Positions 26,026 through 35,207 of a stretch of 64,000 nucleotides of DNA are shown here, one piece after another. The number at the start of each line of letters is the position of its first letter. Positions within the stretch are counted from its first letter, which is position 1. Made by a program: the position numbers and the translations under genes. The notes under the pieces are model-generated. The model ran no database searches. It saw only the letters and a list, made by a program, of their open reading frames with translations, and had not been told where the DNA came from. The stretch covers positions 1 through 64,000 of the forward strand of contig NZ_JBPOEU010000003.1 of NCBI RefSeq assembly GCF_051251695.1, given 5' to 3'. This stretch comes from Maritalea sp051251695. Lineage in GTDB: Bacteria; Pseudomonadota; Alphaproteobacteria; Rhizobiales; Devosiaceae.

Positions 26026-27615
26026 ATGACCGTAACTCTTTCATTTCATGGTGCCGCTGGCACAGTCACCGGTTCAAGCTATCGCATAACCCACCCTAAG
26101 GGGCAGTTTCTCGTTGATTGCGGCCTGTTCCAAGGCAACAAGACCGTGCGAGCGCTAAACCTGAAGCCGTTTCCCTATGGCCCAGCCGATATTGACTTTA
26201 TGTTGCTTACGCATGCCCATATTGATCATGCGGGGCTTATTCCCAAATTGGTCAAACATGGGTTTAAAGGCCCGATCCACGCGACAAAGGCTACAATCGG
26301 ATTGATGGGATATTTGCTGCCAGATAGCGCTGGCATTCAGGAGTTTGAGGCTGAACGGCAAAACCGCCGTCGGTCGCGAAAAGGTCAAGACCCAGTTGAG
26401 CCGCTTTATACCCGCGACGATGCGCAAGAAGCGCTTAATCGATCTAAAGGCTATGACTATCAAAACTGGTTCGAACCCGGCCCCGGCGTCAAAGTGCGGT
26501 TTTGGAACGCTGGACATATTTTGGGTTCATCCTCAATTGAAGTCCAAGTTATGGACGACGATGGCAAGCCTATCCGTATTCTATTTTCGGGTGATATTGG
26601 CCCGGACGAAAAAGTGTTTTACCTAGAACCAGATGCCCCCGCAGGCTTTGACTATATCTTGTGCGAAAGCACCTATGGCGGCCGGGATCGCGATGACTAT
26701 TCGCTTGATGAGCGCCGCGAAGCCTTCAAGAAAGAAATCAATCGCGCTTTGGACAAGGGCGGGAATTTGGTGATTCCATCCTTTGCGGTGGAACGCAGCC
26801 AAGAGCTTTTGCATGATATCGGCTTGCTGATCAAAAATGGCGACATTAATCCTCATTTGGTGTTCTTAGATTCGCCGTTGGCGCGCAAGGTCACAACGGT
26901 CTTCAAAGAACACGCCGCTGATTTAAAAGACGTGGAACTAACCCCCGAAGAACTGTTCGCTGATGAGCGTTTTCGGATTGTTGAAACTGTTGAAGAATCA
27001 AAAGCCATCAATAAAATAAATGGCGGCGCGATCATTATGTCGGCATCCGGGATGTGCGATGCGGGCCGGATTAAACACCATTTGCGCAATAATATATCAG
27101 ACCATAAATCCACAGTGCTGTTTGTCGGCTATCAAGCGCCAGGCACCCTGGGGCACGTCATCCAGTCGGGTAAATCCGAAGTGCGCATCCACGGTAAAAA
27201 TCATGCTGTTAAGGCCGATATTCGCCGCATCGGCAATTACTCGGCGCACGGAGATCACACTGAACTGATGGAGTGGATCGGCGAACGTCTGCCTGCCCAT
27301 GGAGCCATTTTCCTCACCCATGGGGAAGATGAAGGGCGCAAAGCAATGCAAGATGCGTTGGCAAAACTCGGATTAACCGGCGATCAGGTTCGTGCGCCAC
27401 AGCTAGACGATACGTTTGAACTCAAAGCCACCGGCATTAAAAGTGTTCGTCATACCAAAGCGCCACGTATCGATCCCGCGCAATTCAATATGGATTGGAC
27501 GGGCGAATATGCGCAATTCACAATTGAATTGAACCAGCTTCTTTCAAGTGGGATGGATGATAAAGATCGTCTGGCATTGATCAAAAAACTTCAGCGCCAG
27601 CTTAAAACAGACTAA
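26026..27615 (+). CDS. Metallo-beta-lactamase/beta-CASP RNA-specificity hydrolase
   Basis: The 529-residue protein belongs to the CPSF-type beta-CASP nucleases. The metal site is HAHIDHAG near residue 60, followed by GHILGSSS and SGDIG; the beta-CASP insert includes IPSFAVERSQELL and the RNA-metabolism motif end shows IIMSASGMCDAGRIKHHL and SAHGDHTEL. Members are endo- or exoribonucleases or related phosphodiesterases; the RNA target here is unknown. ATG 26026 has AGGG five bases upstream; TTG 26002 is an alternative. Its stop overlaps the end of mmcB by four bases in convergent orientation. Confidence 0.92.
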   Translation: MTVTLSFHGAAGTVTGSSYRITHPKGQFLVDCGLFQGNKTVRALNLKPFPYGPADIDFMLLTHAHIDHAGLIPKLVKHGFKGPIHATKATIGLMGYLLPDSAGIQEFEAERQNRRRSRKGQDPVEPLYTRDDAQEALNRSKGYDYQNWFEPGPGVKVRFWNAGHILGSSSIEVQVMDDDGKPIRILFSGDIGPDEKVFYLEPDAPAGFDYILCESTYGGRDRDDYSLDERREAFKKEINRALDKGGNLVIPSFAVERSQELLHDIGLLIKNGDINPHLVFLDSPLARKVTTVFKEHAADLKDVELTPEELFADERFRIVETVEESKAINKINGGAIIMSASGMCDAGRIKHHLRNNISDHKSTVLFVGYQAPGTLGHVIQSGKSEVRIHGKNHAVKADIRRIGNYSAHGDHTELMEWIGERLPAHGAIFLTHGEDEGRKAMQDALAKLGLTGDQVRAPQLDDTFELKATGIKSVRHTKAPRIDPAQFNMDWTGEYAQFTIELNQLLSSGMDDKDRLALIKKLQRQLKTD

Positions 27616-28091
27616 AGCGCGTTTGGCCCCGGGTCCATCAAGTGGTGGATCCGGTCCGCCCCCATGCGCGCAATGCGAAGCATAATCGCCTTGCGCCGCG
27701 CGGCGGGTAATTTATCTTCTTGTGCAGGGCGCAAAATTTCAGCCCCATGCCCATCGGCAACGATTAAACCTTCATCTTCAGGGAAAATATCACCATTGAG
27801 TTCGGGCGGTTTGGCGAAGAAAAATCGGTCGCAATATTGACTATATTCAGGCCATTTATTGTCCACCTGATAGTCTTGCAAACTCGACTTAATCTCAATG
27901 ATCCAAATGTCGCCTTTTGGCCCAACACCAAGCAAATCCGCACGACGGCCTGTGGCAAGGGTCACTTCTGCATAACAACAAAAATCAAACCGTTGACGCA
28001 AAAGGCGCATGGTGCCGCGTTGCACGCGCAAGGCGGTTTCAGATTGTCTTCCATCAATGATGGGCGGTAAATTTTCCAGATGTGAAGTCAT
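27612..28091 (-). CDS. mmcB: MmcB family DNA repair protein
   Basis: The 159-residue protein matches the alphaproteobacterial MmcB family, tied in Caulobacter to survival of mitomycin C damage. The PD-(D/E)xK-like core can be read as E in YAEVTLATGRRADLLGV and IEIKSS in DIWIIEIKSSLQDY, which suggests a nuclease fold. The PEYSQYCDRFFFA segment is conserved in the family. It is 2 nt from the end of the MFS gene and probably follows it in one transcript. Confidence 0.88.
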   Translation of the reverse strand: MTSHLENLPPIIDGRQSETALRVQRGTMRLLRQRFDFCCYAEVTLATGRRADLLGVGPKGDIWIIEIKSSLQDYQVDNKWPEYSQYCDRFFFAKPPELNGDIFPEDEGLIVADGHGAEILRPAQEDKLPAARRKAIMLRIARMGADRIHHLMDPGPNAL

Positions 28092-28093
28092 GC

Positions 28094-29260
28094 CTAGAGT
28101 TTAGGTGATTTCTGCGTCCCTGAAAAGCTGCGACCGCCAAGCGCCCCAGCAAATATCAGTCCCAATATCAGCAATGGTAATGGCGCAAGAAAGGCCATGC
28201 GAATGCCAAATGCTTCCGCGATAAAGCCAAGACTTGCTGGGCCGATAAAGAACACGAGAAACGCCGTTTGTGCCAAGGAGGCAACGTTGGTCGAAGCAGA
28301 ACGGTCTCCGCGCCGTGCGGCAGCGGATACAGCAAGCGGATAAATGATGCTTGAGCCCATTCCCAACAACATGAAGCCTAAAACAGCAAGCCAAAATGTT
28401 GGAGCAACCCCCACCAATGCAACGCCCACAATTGTAATCAACAATGAAATGCGCGCCATGATTACTGTGCCAAAGCGCTCAACAATTGGGTCAGCAAAAA
28501 ACCGGGTCAGCGCCATCACCAACGTAAAAGCGATCAAGCTGGTGCTTTGGGCAAACTCGCCAATTTCAAAACTGTCGCGCATGTAAATGGTGGACCAGTC
28601 GATGCCAGCGCCCTCCGCAATCAGCGCGCCAAAAGACACCGCACACAATGTCAAAATGAAAGGCGTTGGCCGGGTGAAGATGCTTGTCTTTTCTAGGCTT
28701 GCGTCGGGCTTTTCGGGCGCCATTAGTTGGCCAAAAACCGTAAGAACTGTGCCAAAAACAACAATTGGAAAGGCCATGATCATGTGCATAAGTGGCGCAA
28801 CATCAAAGTGCCGCATCAACCCACCAAGCAGTGCCGCTGCGAAAAAACCAAAGCTCCAAAACCCATGGCAACGGTTCATAATCCGTCGGCCGATATGCGC
28901 TTCAAGTCGATCAGCTTCTACATTGATCGAAATCTCCATCGCGCCAACACTCATGCCGCCAACAAAAATGGCGATGACCATCAGCGCGTAATTGGTGGAC
29001 CCACCAACGACAATATAAAGGGTGGCCATGGCCAAATTGGCGAAAAGAAATGTATTTTTGGTGCCAAAACGTTCGATCAACGGCGCACCGAAGGTCAAAA
29101 AAATCAACATGCCAAACGAGCTGCCCATCAGCGCAAGGCCAAGCAATCCTTCTGCGATGTTGAGTTGTTCTTGTATGTCAGCAAGCCGCGACAACATGCT
29201 GCCAAGGCCAAAAGAAAACAGGAAGAAAATCGCGTATATGCGGTGTTGGGCTTTAATCAT
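28094..29260 (-). CDS. Major facilitator superfamily transporter
   Basis: The 388-residue protein has about twelve hydrophobic segments in two halves. Near residues 65-75 the loop PLIERFGTKNTF takes the place of the MFS GxxxDRxGRR signature. It resembles the YbjJ-type branch of small-molecule carriers; the substrate is unknown. The longer open frame up to 29326 begins at TTG; I use ATG 29260 (MIKAQHRIYAIFF), directly before the first membrane segment. mmcB follows after 2 nt. Confidence 0.9.
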   Translation of the reverse strand: MIKAQHRIYAIFFLFSFGLGSMLSRLADIQEQLNIAEGLLGLALMGSSFGMLIFLTFGAPLIERFGTKNTFLFANLAMATLYIVVGGSTNYALMVIAIFVGGMSVGAMEISINVEADRLEAHIGRRIMNRCHGFWSFGFFAAALLGGLMRHFDVAPLMHMIMAFPIVVFGTVLTVFGQLMAPEKPDASLEKTSIFTRPTPFILTLCAVSFGALIAEGAGIDWSTIYMRDSFEIGEFAQSTSLIAFTLVMALTRFFADPIVERFGTVIMARISLLITIVGVALVGVAPTFWLAVLGFMLLGMGSSIIYPLAVSAAARRGDRSASTNVASLAQTAFLVFFIGPASLGFIAEAFGIRMAFLAPLPLLILGLIFAGALGGRSFSGTQKSPKL

Positions 29261-29323
29261 GGGAGTTAATCTCAAAAAGGCAGGAGGTGTGCGCCGGACG
29301 CTAGGCGAGATTTTAAGCCATAG

Positions 29324-29355
29324 CAAACAAAAAATGGCCTCCTATAAAGGAGGCC
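29324..29355 (-). terminator. Rho-independent terminator, minus strand
   Basis: GGCCTCC (29336-29342) and GGAGGCC (29349-29355) form a perfect seven-pair stem with a six-base loop. On the minus strand the stem is followed by ATTTTTTG. It ends transcripts arriving from the receiver-like gene or acts as a leader signal before the MFS gene. The 29356-29532 gap holds nothing else. Confidence 0.75.
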
Positions 29356-29532
29356 AAGTGCCTGCGATGCCCAACGGAGGAGGTATTAGGCCGCAGAAAA
29401 TTCTGAAAGAATGTGCCGACGAATTAAAGAAGAGTTTGGTCCTGCTCGCTTAGGAAATGGATATGTCCCATAGTTGCAGTCCTGTTGTTAATCGCAGGTT
29501 TTGAAGCGCATAAGTGCAAACGCGCAGCTGAT

Positions 29533-30126
29533 CTAGCCAATGTTCACGCGATGCTGAACACCCGCCTTTGATGTGATGCCGTGCCGTTTAGGTGGCTTGC
29601 CCACCACCTTCTCGCTCATAATTTGCACCCCAGAAAAACTATTGCGGACAAATCCGTAACGTCGATATCCTGACCCCGGCGAGGGCGTGTTGTATTTGTG
29701 CTGATCGTAATTTTCATTGAAACGGCGACGGTCGGGACCAAAATAGCTATTGGTCTCAAAAAATGTGTGCTTCACATCGATCTGTTTTGATAACCGCTTG
29801 CGGATTTTATCCACCGACCAAGGTAGGGTCAAAATATCGTCGAACCCGACATCAACGCATTCCAAAATGATGGCTTTTGACGGCGTTTCAACAAAACAAA
29901 TTAACGGCGCGAACCGAACCAGAATGTCGTCGCTTTCACGGATGGATTTGATCTGTGCGCGGGTAGTATCGAAATTGGCAGCGTAATCGAATAGAAAAAA
30001 TGAGGCAGAACTGACCTTTGGTTGGCGTTCTACTTCCCCCAGCCCCAAAAATGGGCGCACGGACTTAAAACCCAAATCGGTCGCAATATCGCCAATCAAC
30101 GCGACAGAATTGGGGTTCGTACCCAT
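29533..30126 (-). CDS. Receiver-like orphan protein with FGPDRRR tail
   Basis: I do not recognise a named family with certainty. Residues 1-120 have the alternating strand/helix pattern of a response-regulator receiver: VALIGDIATDLGF, then SASFFLFDYAANFD where a phospho-acceptor would be expected, ILVRFAPLICFVET, and ILECVDVGFDDILTLPWS in place of the usual KP ending. The acidic pocket of true receivers is not complete, so it may be a pseudo-receiver. The tail has ETNSYFGPDRRR, a motif seen at the end of several alphaproteobacterial signalling proteins, and is basic. I use ATG 30126 (197 aa); the open frame begins at TTG 30150. It stands alone. Confidence 0.7.
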   Translation of the reverse strand: MGTNPNSVALIGDIATDLGFKSVRPFLGLGEVERQPKVSSASFFLFDYAANFDTTRAQIKSIRESDDILVRFAPLICFVETPSKAIILECVDVGFDDILTLPWSVDKIRKRLSKQIDVKHTFFETNSYFGPDRRRFNENYDQHKYNTPSPGSGYRRYGFVRNSFSGVQIMSEKVVGKPPKRHGITSKAGVQHRVNIG

Positions 30127-30242
30127 ATTTGTGGCAGACTCAAAGGGCAATTTTTTGCTTTCAGGACAATCGTGTCGACTATCGAAAAGCTGATTACTTA
30201 ACTAATAGTCAAAATAATGGTAATGAAACTAAGGGTGAACTA

Positions 30243-30968
30243 TTAATTTTTCGTCGAGAAACTGAAATTCTCTGCGGTCATGCGATAGTTAGCCCCCGGA
30301 TGCATCAGGCGTGCATAGGTGATCGTTTGACCCTCAAGGTGCGTGCGTCGCTCAATGACAAACAAGGCATCGTTCGGTTTCAGGCCCAAAATAGCGGCCT
30401 GATCAGCATTTGCATTTTCCGCCGAAAAGAAATGCGCGGCCTCTGAATAGGGCAAGTTTTCCACCAGCCATTCATTGGGATTAACAATGTCAAATTTAGT
30501 ACCAACGGCATCAGGGGCCAATGCCAGATTGATCCAACGCTCTTCAAGTTGAAAGGGCTGATCGTCAGCAAAATGCACAGAACGCAAATATAGGGCTTGG
30601 GTGTTTGGCGGTAGGTCTAATGCCGCCGCCGCTATGCCGGTGGGCACCAATTGTTTTTGTGCCAACATTGAAAAATGATAGCGTTTTCCGCGTGCTTCAA
30701 CTTCTTGGCGTACAAGGGGAATCGTAACCTTTGTCGCCCGCGCACCAGCGGACGCGACCCGCGTGCCAGCACGGCGTTTACGCAACACAAATCCTTCTTC
30801 CGCAAGCTCTCTAATCGCCCGATGGGCGGTAGCGCGTGCGCAATTGTAACGCTGGGCGATTATTTCTTCATGTTCGATCTTGTCACCCGGGCGCAACTCA
30901 CCATTTCGAATCCGGCCAAGCAGCTCATTCTTAATTTTGAGATATGCAGGTTCCAAGGGTGAGGTCAT
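30243..30968 (-). CDS. hutC: Histidine utilization repressor HutC (GntR family)
   Basis: The 241-residue protein has an N-terminal GntR winged helix (LGRIRNGELRPGDKIEHEEI, then RYNCARATAHRAIRELAEEGF) and a UTRA ligand-binding domain. In the family HutC represses hut genes and is released by urocanate. The UTRA part carries ALYLRSVHFADDQPFQLEERWIN and ends with ITYARLMHPGANYRM. It starts 3 nt after hutF on the same strand, so repressor and hutF form one unit. The likely operators lie in the hutF-hutI gap. Confidence 0.95.
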   Translation of the reverse strand: MTSPLEPAYLKIKNELLGRIRNGELRPGDKIEHEEIIAQRYNCARATAHRAIRELAEEGFVLRKRRAGTRVASAGARATKVTIPLVRQEVEARGKRYHFSMLAQKQLVPTGIAAAALDLPPNTQALYLRSVHFADDQPFQLEERWINLALAPDAVGTKFDIVNPNEWLVENLPYSEAAHFFSAENANADQAAILGLKPNDALFVIERRTHLEGQTITYARLMHPGANYRMTAENFSFSTKN

Positions 30969-30971
30969 GTT

Positions 30972-32342
30972 CTATAAAAGTGCTCGCAATTTGCGCACTG
31001 CCGTTTTGAACCGCTGTTCAATCTGGCTGCGATTTTTATGTTCGCCCTTACTAACAATGTGACGGCCTGCTGACCATAGGTTTGTAACGCGATCTTGGCG
31101 GGCGGCAAACATCCAATAATCAAGGGCCATGCTTTGTTTCAACCCATCGGCTAAAAACGCGTCCGGCTCAATGCTCATCAAATCCGCCCAATGTCCAACC
31201 GCGATTTCGCCGCTTTGACGGCCAAGGGCTAGAGCGCCACCGGCAGCCGCGCTTTGCAACAAAAATTGGCTGTTGGAGCCATGTGGGTTGGCCAAAACGG
31301 TGCGCTGGTTCGTCGCGTAGCGTTGTGAATGCTCTAGTGTGCGCAGCTCCTCAGTAAGGGATATGCGCAAATCGCTATCTGAGCCAATGCCAAACGTGCC
31401 GCCGTTTTCCACAAACCGCGTGCCGTCAAATATCCCGTCCCCTAAATTGGCTTCAGTAATCGAACAAAGCCCTGCAACCGCGCCAGATTTTGCGAGCCCA
31501 ATGGTTTCACTGGGCGTCATATGGGTGCAATGGATAAGGCACCAACGCTCATTGACAGAAGTGTTCTCCAGCAGCCATTCAATAGGGCGTGCGCCAAATT
31601 TTGCCTCAACTTCTGCCACTTCAATTTTTTGCTCAGAAATATGCATGTGAACGGGGCGATCGGGCAGTAGCTTTGTGACTTGTTCGAGCAAGCCCGGGTT
31701 CACCGCTCGTAGTGAATGGGGCGCAACGCCAAGAGAAAAATCGCATGGCGCATCGTTTAGTGCAGATTTTGATCCATCAACAATGTGCTCGAAAAGTTCA
31801 AAATCACTGCCAAACCGCAACTGTCCGCCTTTTAACGTTTCTTCATTGACCCCGCCAAAGCAATAAAGCACGGGCAGATGGGTTAGACCCAAGCCAATCG
31901 TTTTCGCGGCTTCAATAATTTGTACGCTGGTTTCTGCCGGATTGTCATAGGGCGTCCCGCCTTTTTGATGGTGTACATAGTGGAACTCACCAACCGATGC
32001 GAACCCTGTTTCGGCCATTTCCATGAAAGTAAACGCGGCGATAGCGTGAATATCGTCGACGCTTAAATCATCCAAAAACCGGTACATGACGTCCCGCCAT
32101 GTCCAAAAACTGTCAGTTGACGCTCCGCGTCTTTCTGACAAACCGGCCATTGCGCGCTGAAACGAGTGGCTATGTACATTTGCCAAGGCAGGCAGCAATA
32201 TCTGGGCACCCAGATCTAGGGCGTCCTTGGTCGGGCTCGCATCCTGTTCAATGGCGGTGATTTTGCCGCCACTTATGCTGATCAGGACATCGTCTGCCCA
32301 CCCATTTGCCAACAAGGCGGATTTTACAAAAATTTGCTGCAT
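30972..32342 (-). CDS. hutF: Formimidoylglutamate deiminase HutF
   Basis: HutF removes the imino nitrogen of N-formimino-glutamate as ammonia, giving N-formyl-glutamate. The 456-residue amidohydrolase has the metal motif NVHSHSFQRAMAGLSERRG near residue 55, MHISEQ, CLIHCTHM and the aspartate in GIGSDSDLRISL, all in the expected order. Presence of hutF with hutG marks the five-step histidine route rather than the four-step route through HutG formiminoglutamase. I prefer ATG 32342; a GTG at 32351 would add three residues. It diverges from hutI. Confidence 0.95.
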   Translation of the reverse strand: MQQIFVKSALLANGWADDVLISISGGKITAIEQDASPTKDALDLGAQILLPALANVHSHSFQRAMAGLSERRGASTDSFWTWRDVMYRFLDDLSVDDIHAIAAFTFMEMAETGFASVGEFHYVHHQKGGTPYDNPAETSVQIIEAAKTIGLGLTHLPVLYCFGGVNEETLKGGQLRFGSDFELFEHIVDGSKSALNDAPCDFSLGVAPHSLRAVNPGLLEQVTKLLPDRPVHMHISEQKIEVAEVEAKFGARPIEWLLENTSVNERWCLIHCTHMTPSETIGLAKSGAVAGLCSITEANLGDGIFDGTRFVENGGTFGIGSDSDLRISLTEELRTLEHSQRYATNQRTVLANPHGSNSQFLLQSAAAGGALALGRQSGEIAVGHWADLMSIEPDAFLADGLKQSMALDYWMFAARQDRVTNLWSAGRHIVSKGEHKNRSQIEQRFKTAVRKLRALL

Positions 32343-32364
32343 TTGTTTCACTTGACCAATTTCA

Positions 32365-32401
32365 TATGCATGTACATAATCATAATAAGCATATACATAT
32401 T
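32365..32401. promoter_or_regulatory. Candidate HutC operators between hutF and hutI
   Basis: The 112-bp divergent gap holds two similar AT-rich elements, TATGCATGTACATAAT (32365-32380, core ATGTACAT being a perfect palindrome) and GCATATACATATT (32389-32401). HutC of pseudomonads binds TGTATATACA-like sites, so these are good candidates for repression of both units. Confidence 0.6.
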
Positions 32402-32454
32402 AACGATTGAAACAAGCTTTGCTTTTTATAAAAACCGACAAGAAGCTAAACCAT

Positions 32455-33681
32455 ATGACTTCACAAACGCCAAAAAACTATGTGCTGACCAACATCACAA
32501 TCGCGTCTATGGCGCAAAACGCTGGGCGATATGGCGGGTTGATTGAATTGGGTTCAATTGCGGTTGAAGGTGAAAATATTGCTTGGGCGGGTCCATCAGC
32601 AGACTTGCCGCAAAAGTTCTCCGGGTTCGAACAAATTGATCTAGAAGGCGCGCTGGTCACCCCGGGGCTCATCGATTGCCACACACATATTGTTTATGGC
32701 GGCAATCGCGCAACCGAATTTGAAATGCGGCTTGAAGGGGCGAGTTATGAAGAAGTTGCCCGCGCTGGTGGCGGCATTCTTTCAACGGTCACCGCAACCC
32801 GTGCCGCAAGCGTTGATGAATTGGTGCAAAGCGCCCTGCCACGGCTTGATGCGTTGATCGCAGAAGGTGTGACGACAATTGAAATTAAGTCCGGCTATGG
32901 GCTCGATCTAAAATCCGAACGCAACATGTTGTTGGCGGCGCGCAAGCTTTCAACTTTGCGTTCGATCAACATCAAAACAACATTTTTGGGCGCCCACGCG
33001 ACACCGCCAGAGTTCAAAGGCGATAGCGATGGCTATATCGACCAGGTCGCCAACACGATGCTGCCAACCCTTGCTGTTGAAGGTCTTGTGGATGCGGTTG
33101 ATGGGTTTTGCGAGGGCATCGCATTTTCAACCGATCAAATCCAATTGGTCTTTGATAAGGCCCGTGAACTCGGCATTCCGGTAAAACTGCATGCCGAACA
33201 GCTGAGCAATCTTGGCGGCGCGGCGCTTGCTGCGTCCTATCAAGCTCTATCGGCCGACCATCTTGAATATCTGGATGAGGCAGGCGTTAAAGCCATGGCA
33301 GAAGCTGGGACGGTGGCGGTTCTTCTGCCGGGTGCATTTTACACCCTGCGCGAAACCCAAGCCCCACCGCTTGATCATTTACGGGCGCACAATGTGCCCA
33401 TCGCCATTGCCACCGATAGCAATCCCGGCTCGTCCCCACTTACGTCTTTATTGTTGACCATGAACATGGCTGCAACCCTGTTTCGCATGACCCCAGAAGA
33501 GGCATTGGCCGGGGTGACATTGAACGCGGCCAAGGCGCTCGGCATTGAGCAATCTGTCGGCTCAATCGAACAAGGCAAACGCGCCGACTTGGCCATTTGG
33601 GATGTGAAACATCCCTCAGAACTTGCCTATCGCATAGGCTTCAACCCATTGAAAAAATCTGTCTTTGGAGGACAATTATAG
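32455..33681 (+). CDS. hutI: Imidazolonepropionase HutI
   Basis: HutI hydrolyses 4-imidazolone-5-propionate to N-formimino-glutamate, the third step. The amidohydrolase metal motif is LIDCHTHIVYGGNRATEF, with TTIEIKSGYGLD, FLGAHATPPEF, KLHAEQLSN and ATDSNPGSSP following. At 408 residues it has the normal length. I use ATG 32455 (MTSQTPKNYVLTN); the open frame reaches a TTG at 32407. It begins the rightward hut unit, and its stop overlaps the hutH start codon by one base. Confidence 0.95.
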   Translation: MTSQTPKNYVLTNITIASMAQNAGRYGGLIELGSIAVEGENIAWAGPSADLPQKFSGFEQIDLEGALVTPGLIDCHTHIVYGGNRATEFEMRLEGASYEEVARAGGGILSTVTATRAASVDELVQSALPRLDALIAEGVTTIEIKSGYGLDLKSERNMLLAARKLSTLRSINIKTTFLGAHATPPEFKGDSDGYIDQVANTMLPTLAVEGLVDAVDGFCEGIAFSTDQIQLVFDKARELGIPVKLHAEQLSNLGGAALAASYQALSADHLEYLDEAGVKAMAEAGTVAVLLPGAFYTLRETQAPPLDHLRAHNVPIAIATDSNPGSSPLTSLLLTMNMAATLFRMTPEEALAGVTLNAAKALGIEQSVGSIEQGKRADLAIWDVKHPSELAYRIGFNPLKKSVFGGQL

Positions 33682-35207
33682 TGTTGGTTTTAACCCCGGG
33701 TGCTGCCAGCTTAAGCCAGCTCGAACAAATCTACCGCGACGGTACGCCCGTCAAACTGTCAGATGATGCCCGCGCGCCGATTGAGCGGGCGGCTGAAATT
33801 ATTTTTAAGGCATCGCAAGGTAACGCCGCCGTTTATGGCGTGAATACTGGCTTTGGTAAACTGGCCAAAACCCGTATCGCGGTTGAAGATACAGAACAAT
33901 TGCAACGCAACCTGATCCTGTCCCACGCATCAGGCGTTGGTGAGCCTTTGGCGCAAAATATCGTCCGGTTGATGATGTCGCTTAAACTGTTGTCACTTGG
34001 GCGCGGTGCGTCGGGAACCAAATGGGAAACGGTTGACCTTATCCAAGAGATGCTGGCCAAAAACGTAACACCGGTAATCCCGGGTCAGGGCTCGGTTGGC
34101 GCTTCGGGCGATCTCGCGCCGTTGGCCCATTTGGCAGCAGTGATGATTGGCGAAGGCGAAGCTTTTTATCAAGATGAACGCATGTCTGGCCAAAAGGCAC
34201 TCGAGGCAGCGGGCTTAACGCCGATTGTCTTGGGCCCGAAAGAGGGTTTGGCGCTGATCAACGGCACACAAACCTCGACCGCATTGGCGTTGGCGGCTTT
34301 GTTTGATACTTGGCGGTTGGCCAAAACGGGGTTGGTCACCGGCGCGCTTTCAACGGATGCGGCCATGGGATCATACGCGCCGTTCCGCGAAGAAATTCAA
34401 ACCTTGCGCGGCCATCAAGGTCAAATTGATGCGGCTCAAACATTGCGCGATCTATTGGATGGTTCGCAAATCCGAGAAAGCCATCGCGAAGATGACGAAC
34501 GCGTACAGGATCCATATTGCCTGCGCTGTCAGCCCCAAGTGATGGGCGCGTGCCTTGATCTTTTGCGTCAGGTTGCGGTGACGTTGCATATTGAAGCAAA
34601 TGCCGTGACCGATAATCCATTGGTTATTGACGAGCACAACATCATTTCAGGCGGTAATTTTCACGCTGAACCGGTGGCGTTCGCCGCAGACCAAATTGCG
34701 TTGGCCATCGCAGAGATCGGCGCGATTGCACAGCGACGCATTTCATTGTTGGTTGATCCAGCTCTGTCGTTTGGGCTGCCTGCATTTTTAACGCCAAATC
34801 CGGGGCTTAATTCAGGCTTCATGATTGCAGAAGTGACCTCGGCGGCGCTGATGTCAGAGAATAAACAAAAAGCATCGCCTTGCTCTGTTGATTCAACACC
34901 AACCAGTGCAAACCAAGAAGATCATGTTTCAATGGCCTGTCATGCGGCACGACGATTGCTGGAAATGAACACCAATCTATCGCACATTTTGGGCATTGAA
35001 TTGCTTAGCGCAGCACAGGGCGTGGAATTACGTGGACCTATCAAAACGTCGTCCACCTTGGTCTCGCTTTTATCCACATTGCGCAAGTCGATCCCGTCGC
35101 TTGAAGAAGACCGTTACATGTCACCCGAATTGGTGGCCGCTGGCCAATATGTGCTTGGCAACGACTTGTTGGCGGACGCCGGGCAGAAACTGGAGCTGAC
35201 ACGCTGA
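33681..35207 (+). CDS. hutH: Histidine ammonia-lyase HutH
   Basis: HutH deaminates histidine to urocanate, the first step. The self-forming MIO cofactor triad is Ala141-Ser142-Gly143 in GSVGASGDLAPLAH. YGVNTGFG (52-59) and QDPYCLRCQPQVMG-like sequence near 275 are also diagnostic. I place the start at GTG 33681 (MLVLTPGAAS, 508 aa), overlapping the hutI stop as TAGTG with GGAGG about ten bases upstream; the frame is open from 33597 inside hutI. The stop overlaps hutG by one base. Confidence 0.96.
   Translation: MLVLTPGAASLSQLEQIYRDGTPVKLSDDARAPIERAAEIIFKASQGNAAVYGVNTGFGKLAKTRIAVEDTEQLQRNLILSHASGVGEPLAQNIVRLMMSLKLLSLGRGASGTKWETVDLIQEMLAKNVTPVIPGQGSVGASGDLAPLAHLAAVMIGEGEAFYQDERMSGQKALEAAGLTPIVLGPKEGLALINGTQTSTALALAALFDTWRLAKTGLVTGALSTDAAMGSYAPFREEIQTLRGHQGQIDAAQTLRDLLDGSQIRESHREDDERVQDPYCLRCQPQVMGACLDLLRQVAVTLHIEANAVTDNPLVIDEHNIISGGNFHAEPVAFAADQIALAIAEIGAIAQRRISLLVDPALSFGLPAFLTPNPGLNSGFMIAEVTSAALMSENKQKASPCSVDSTPTSANQEDHVSMACHAARRLLEMNTNLSHILGIELLSAAQGVELRGPIKTSSTLVSLLSTLRKSIPSLEEDRYMSPELVAAGQYVLGNDLLADAGQKLELTR

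Noticed and set aside
29022..29453. 143-codon plus-strand frame over the start of the MFS gene
   Set aside because: Mostly antisense shadow of the transporter; the unique tail after 29356 has no convincing ribosome site.
33597..33680. HutH starting at TTG 33597 inside hutI
   Set aside because: The extra 28 residues are unrelated to the family and the GTG at 33681 has a GGAGG at good distance.
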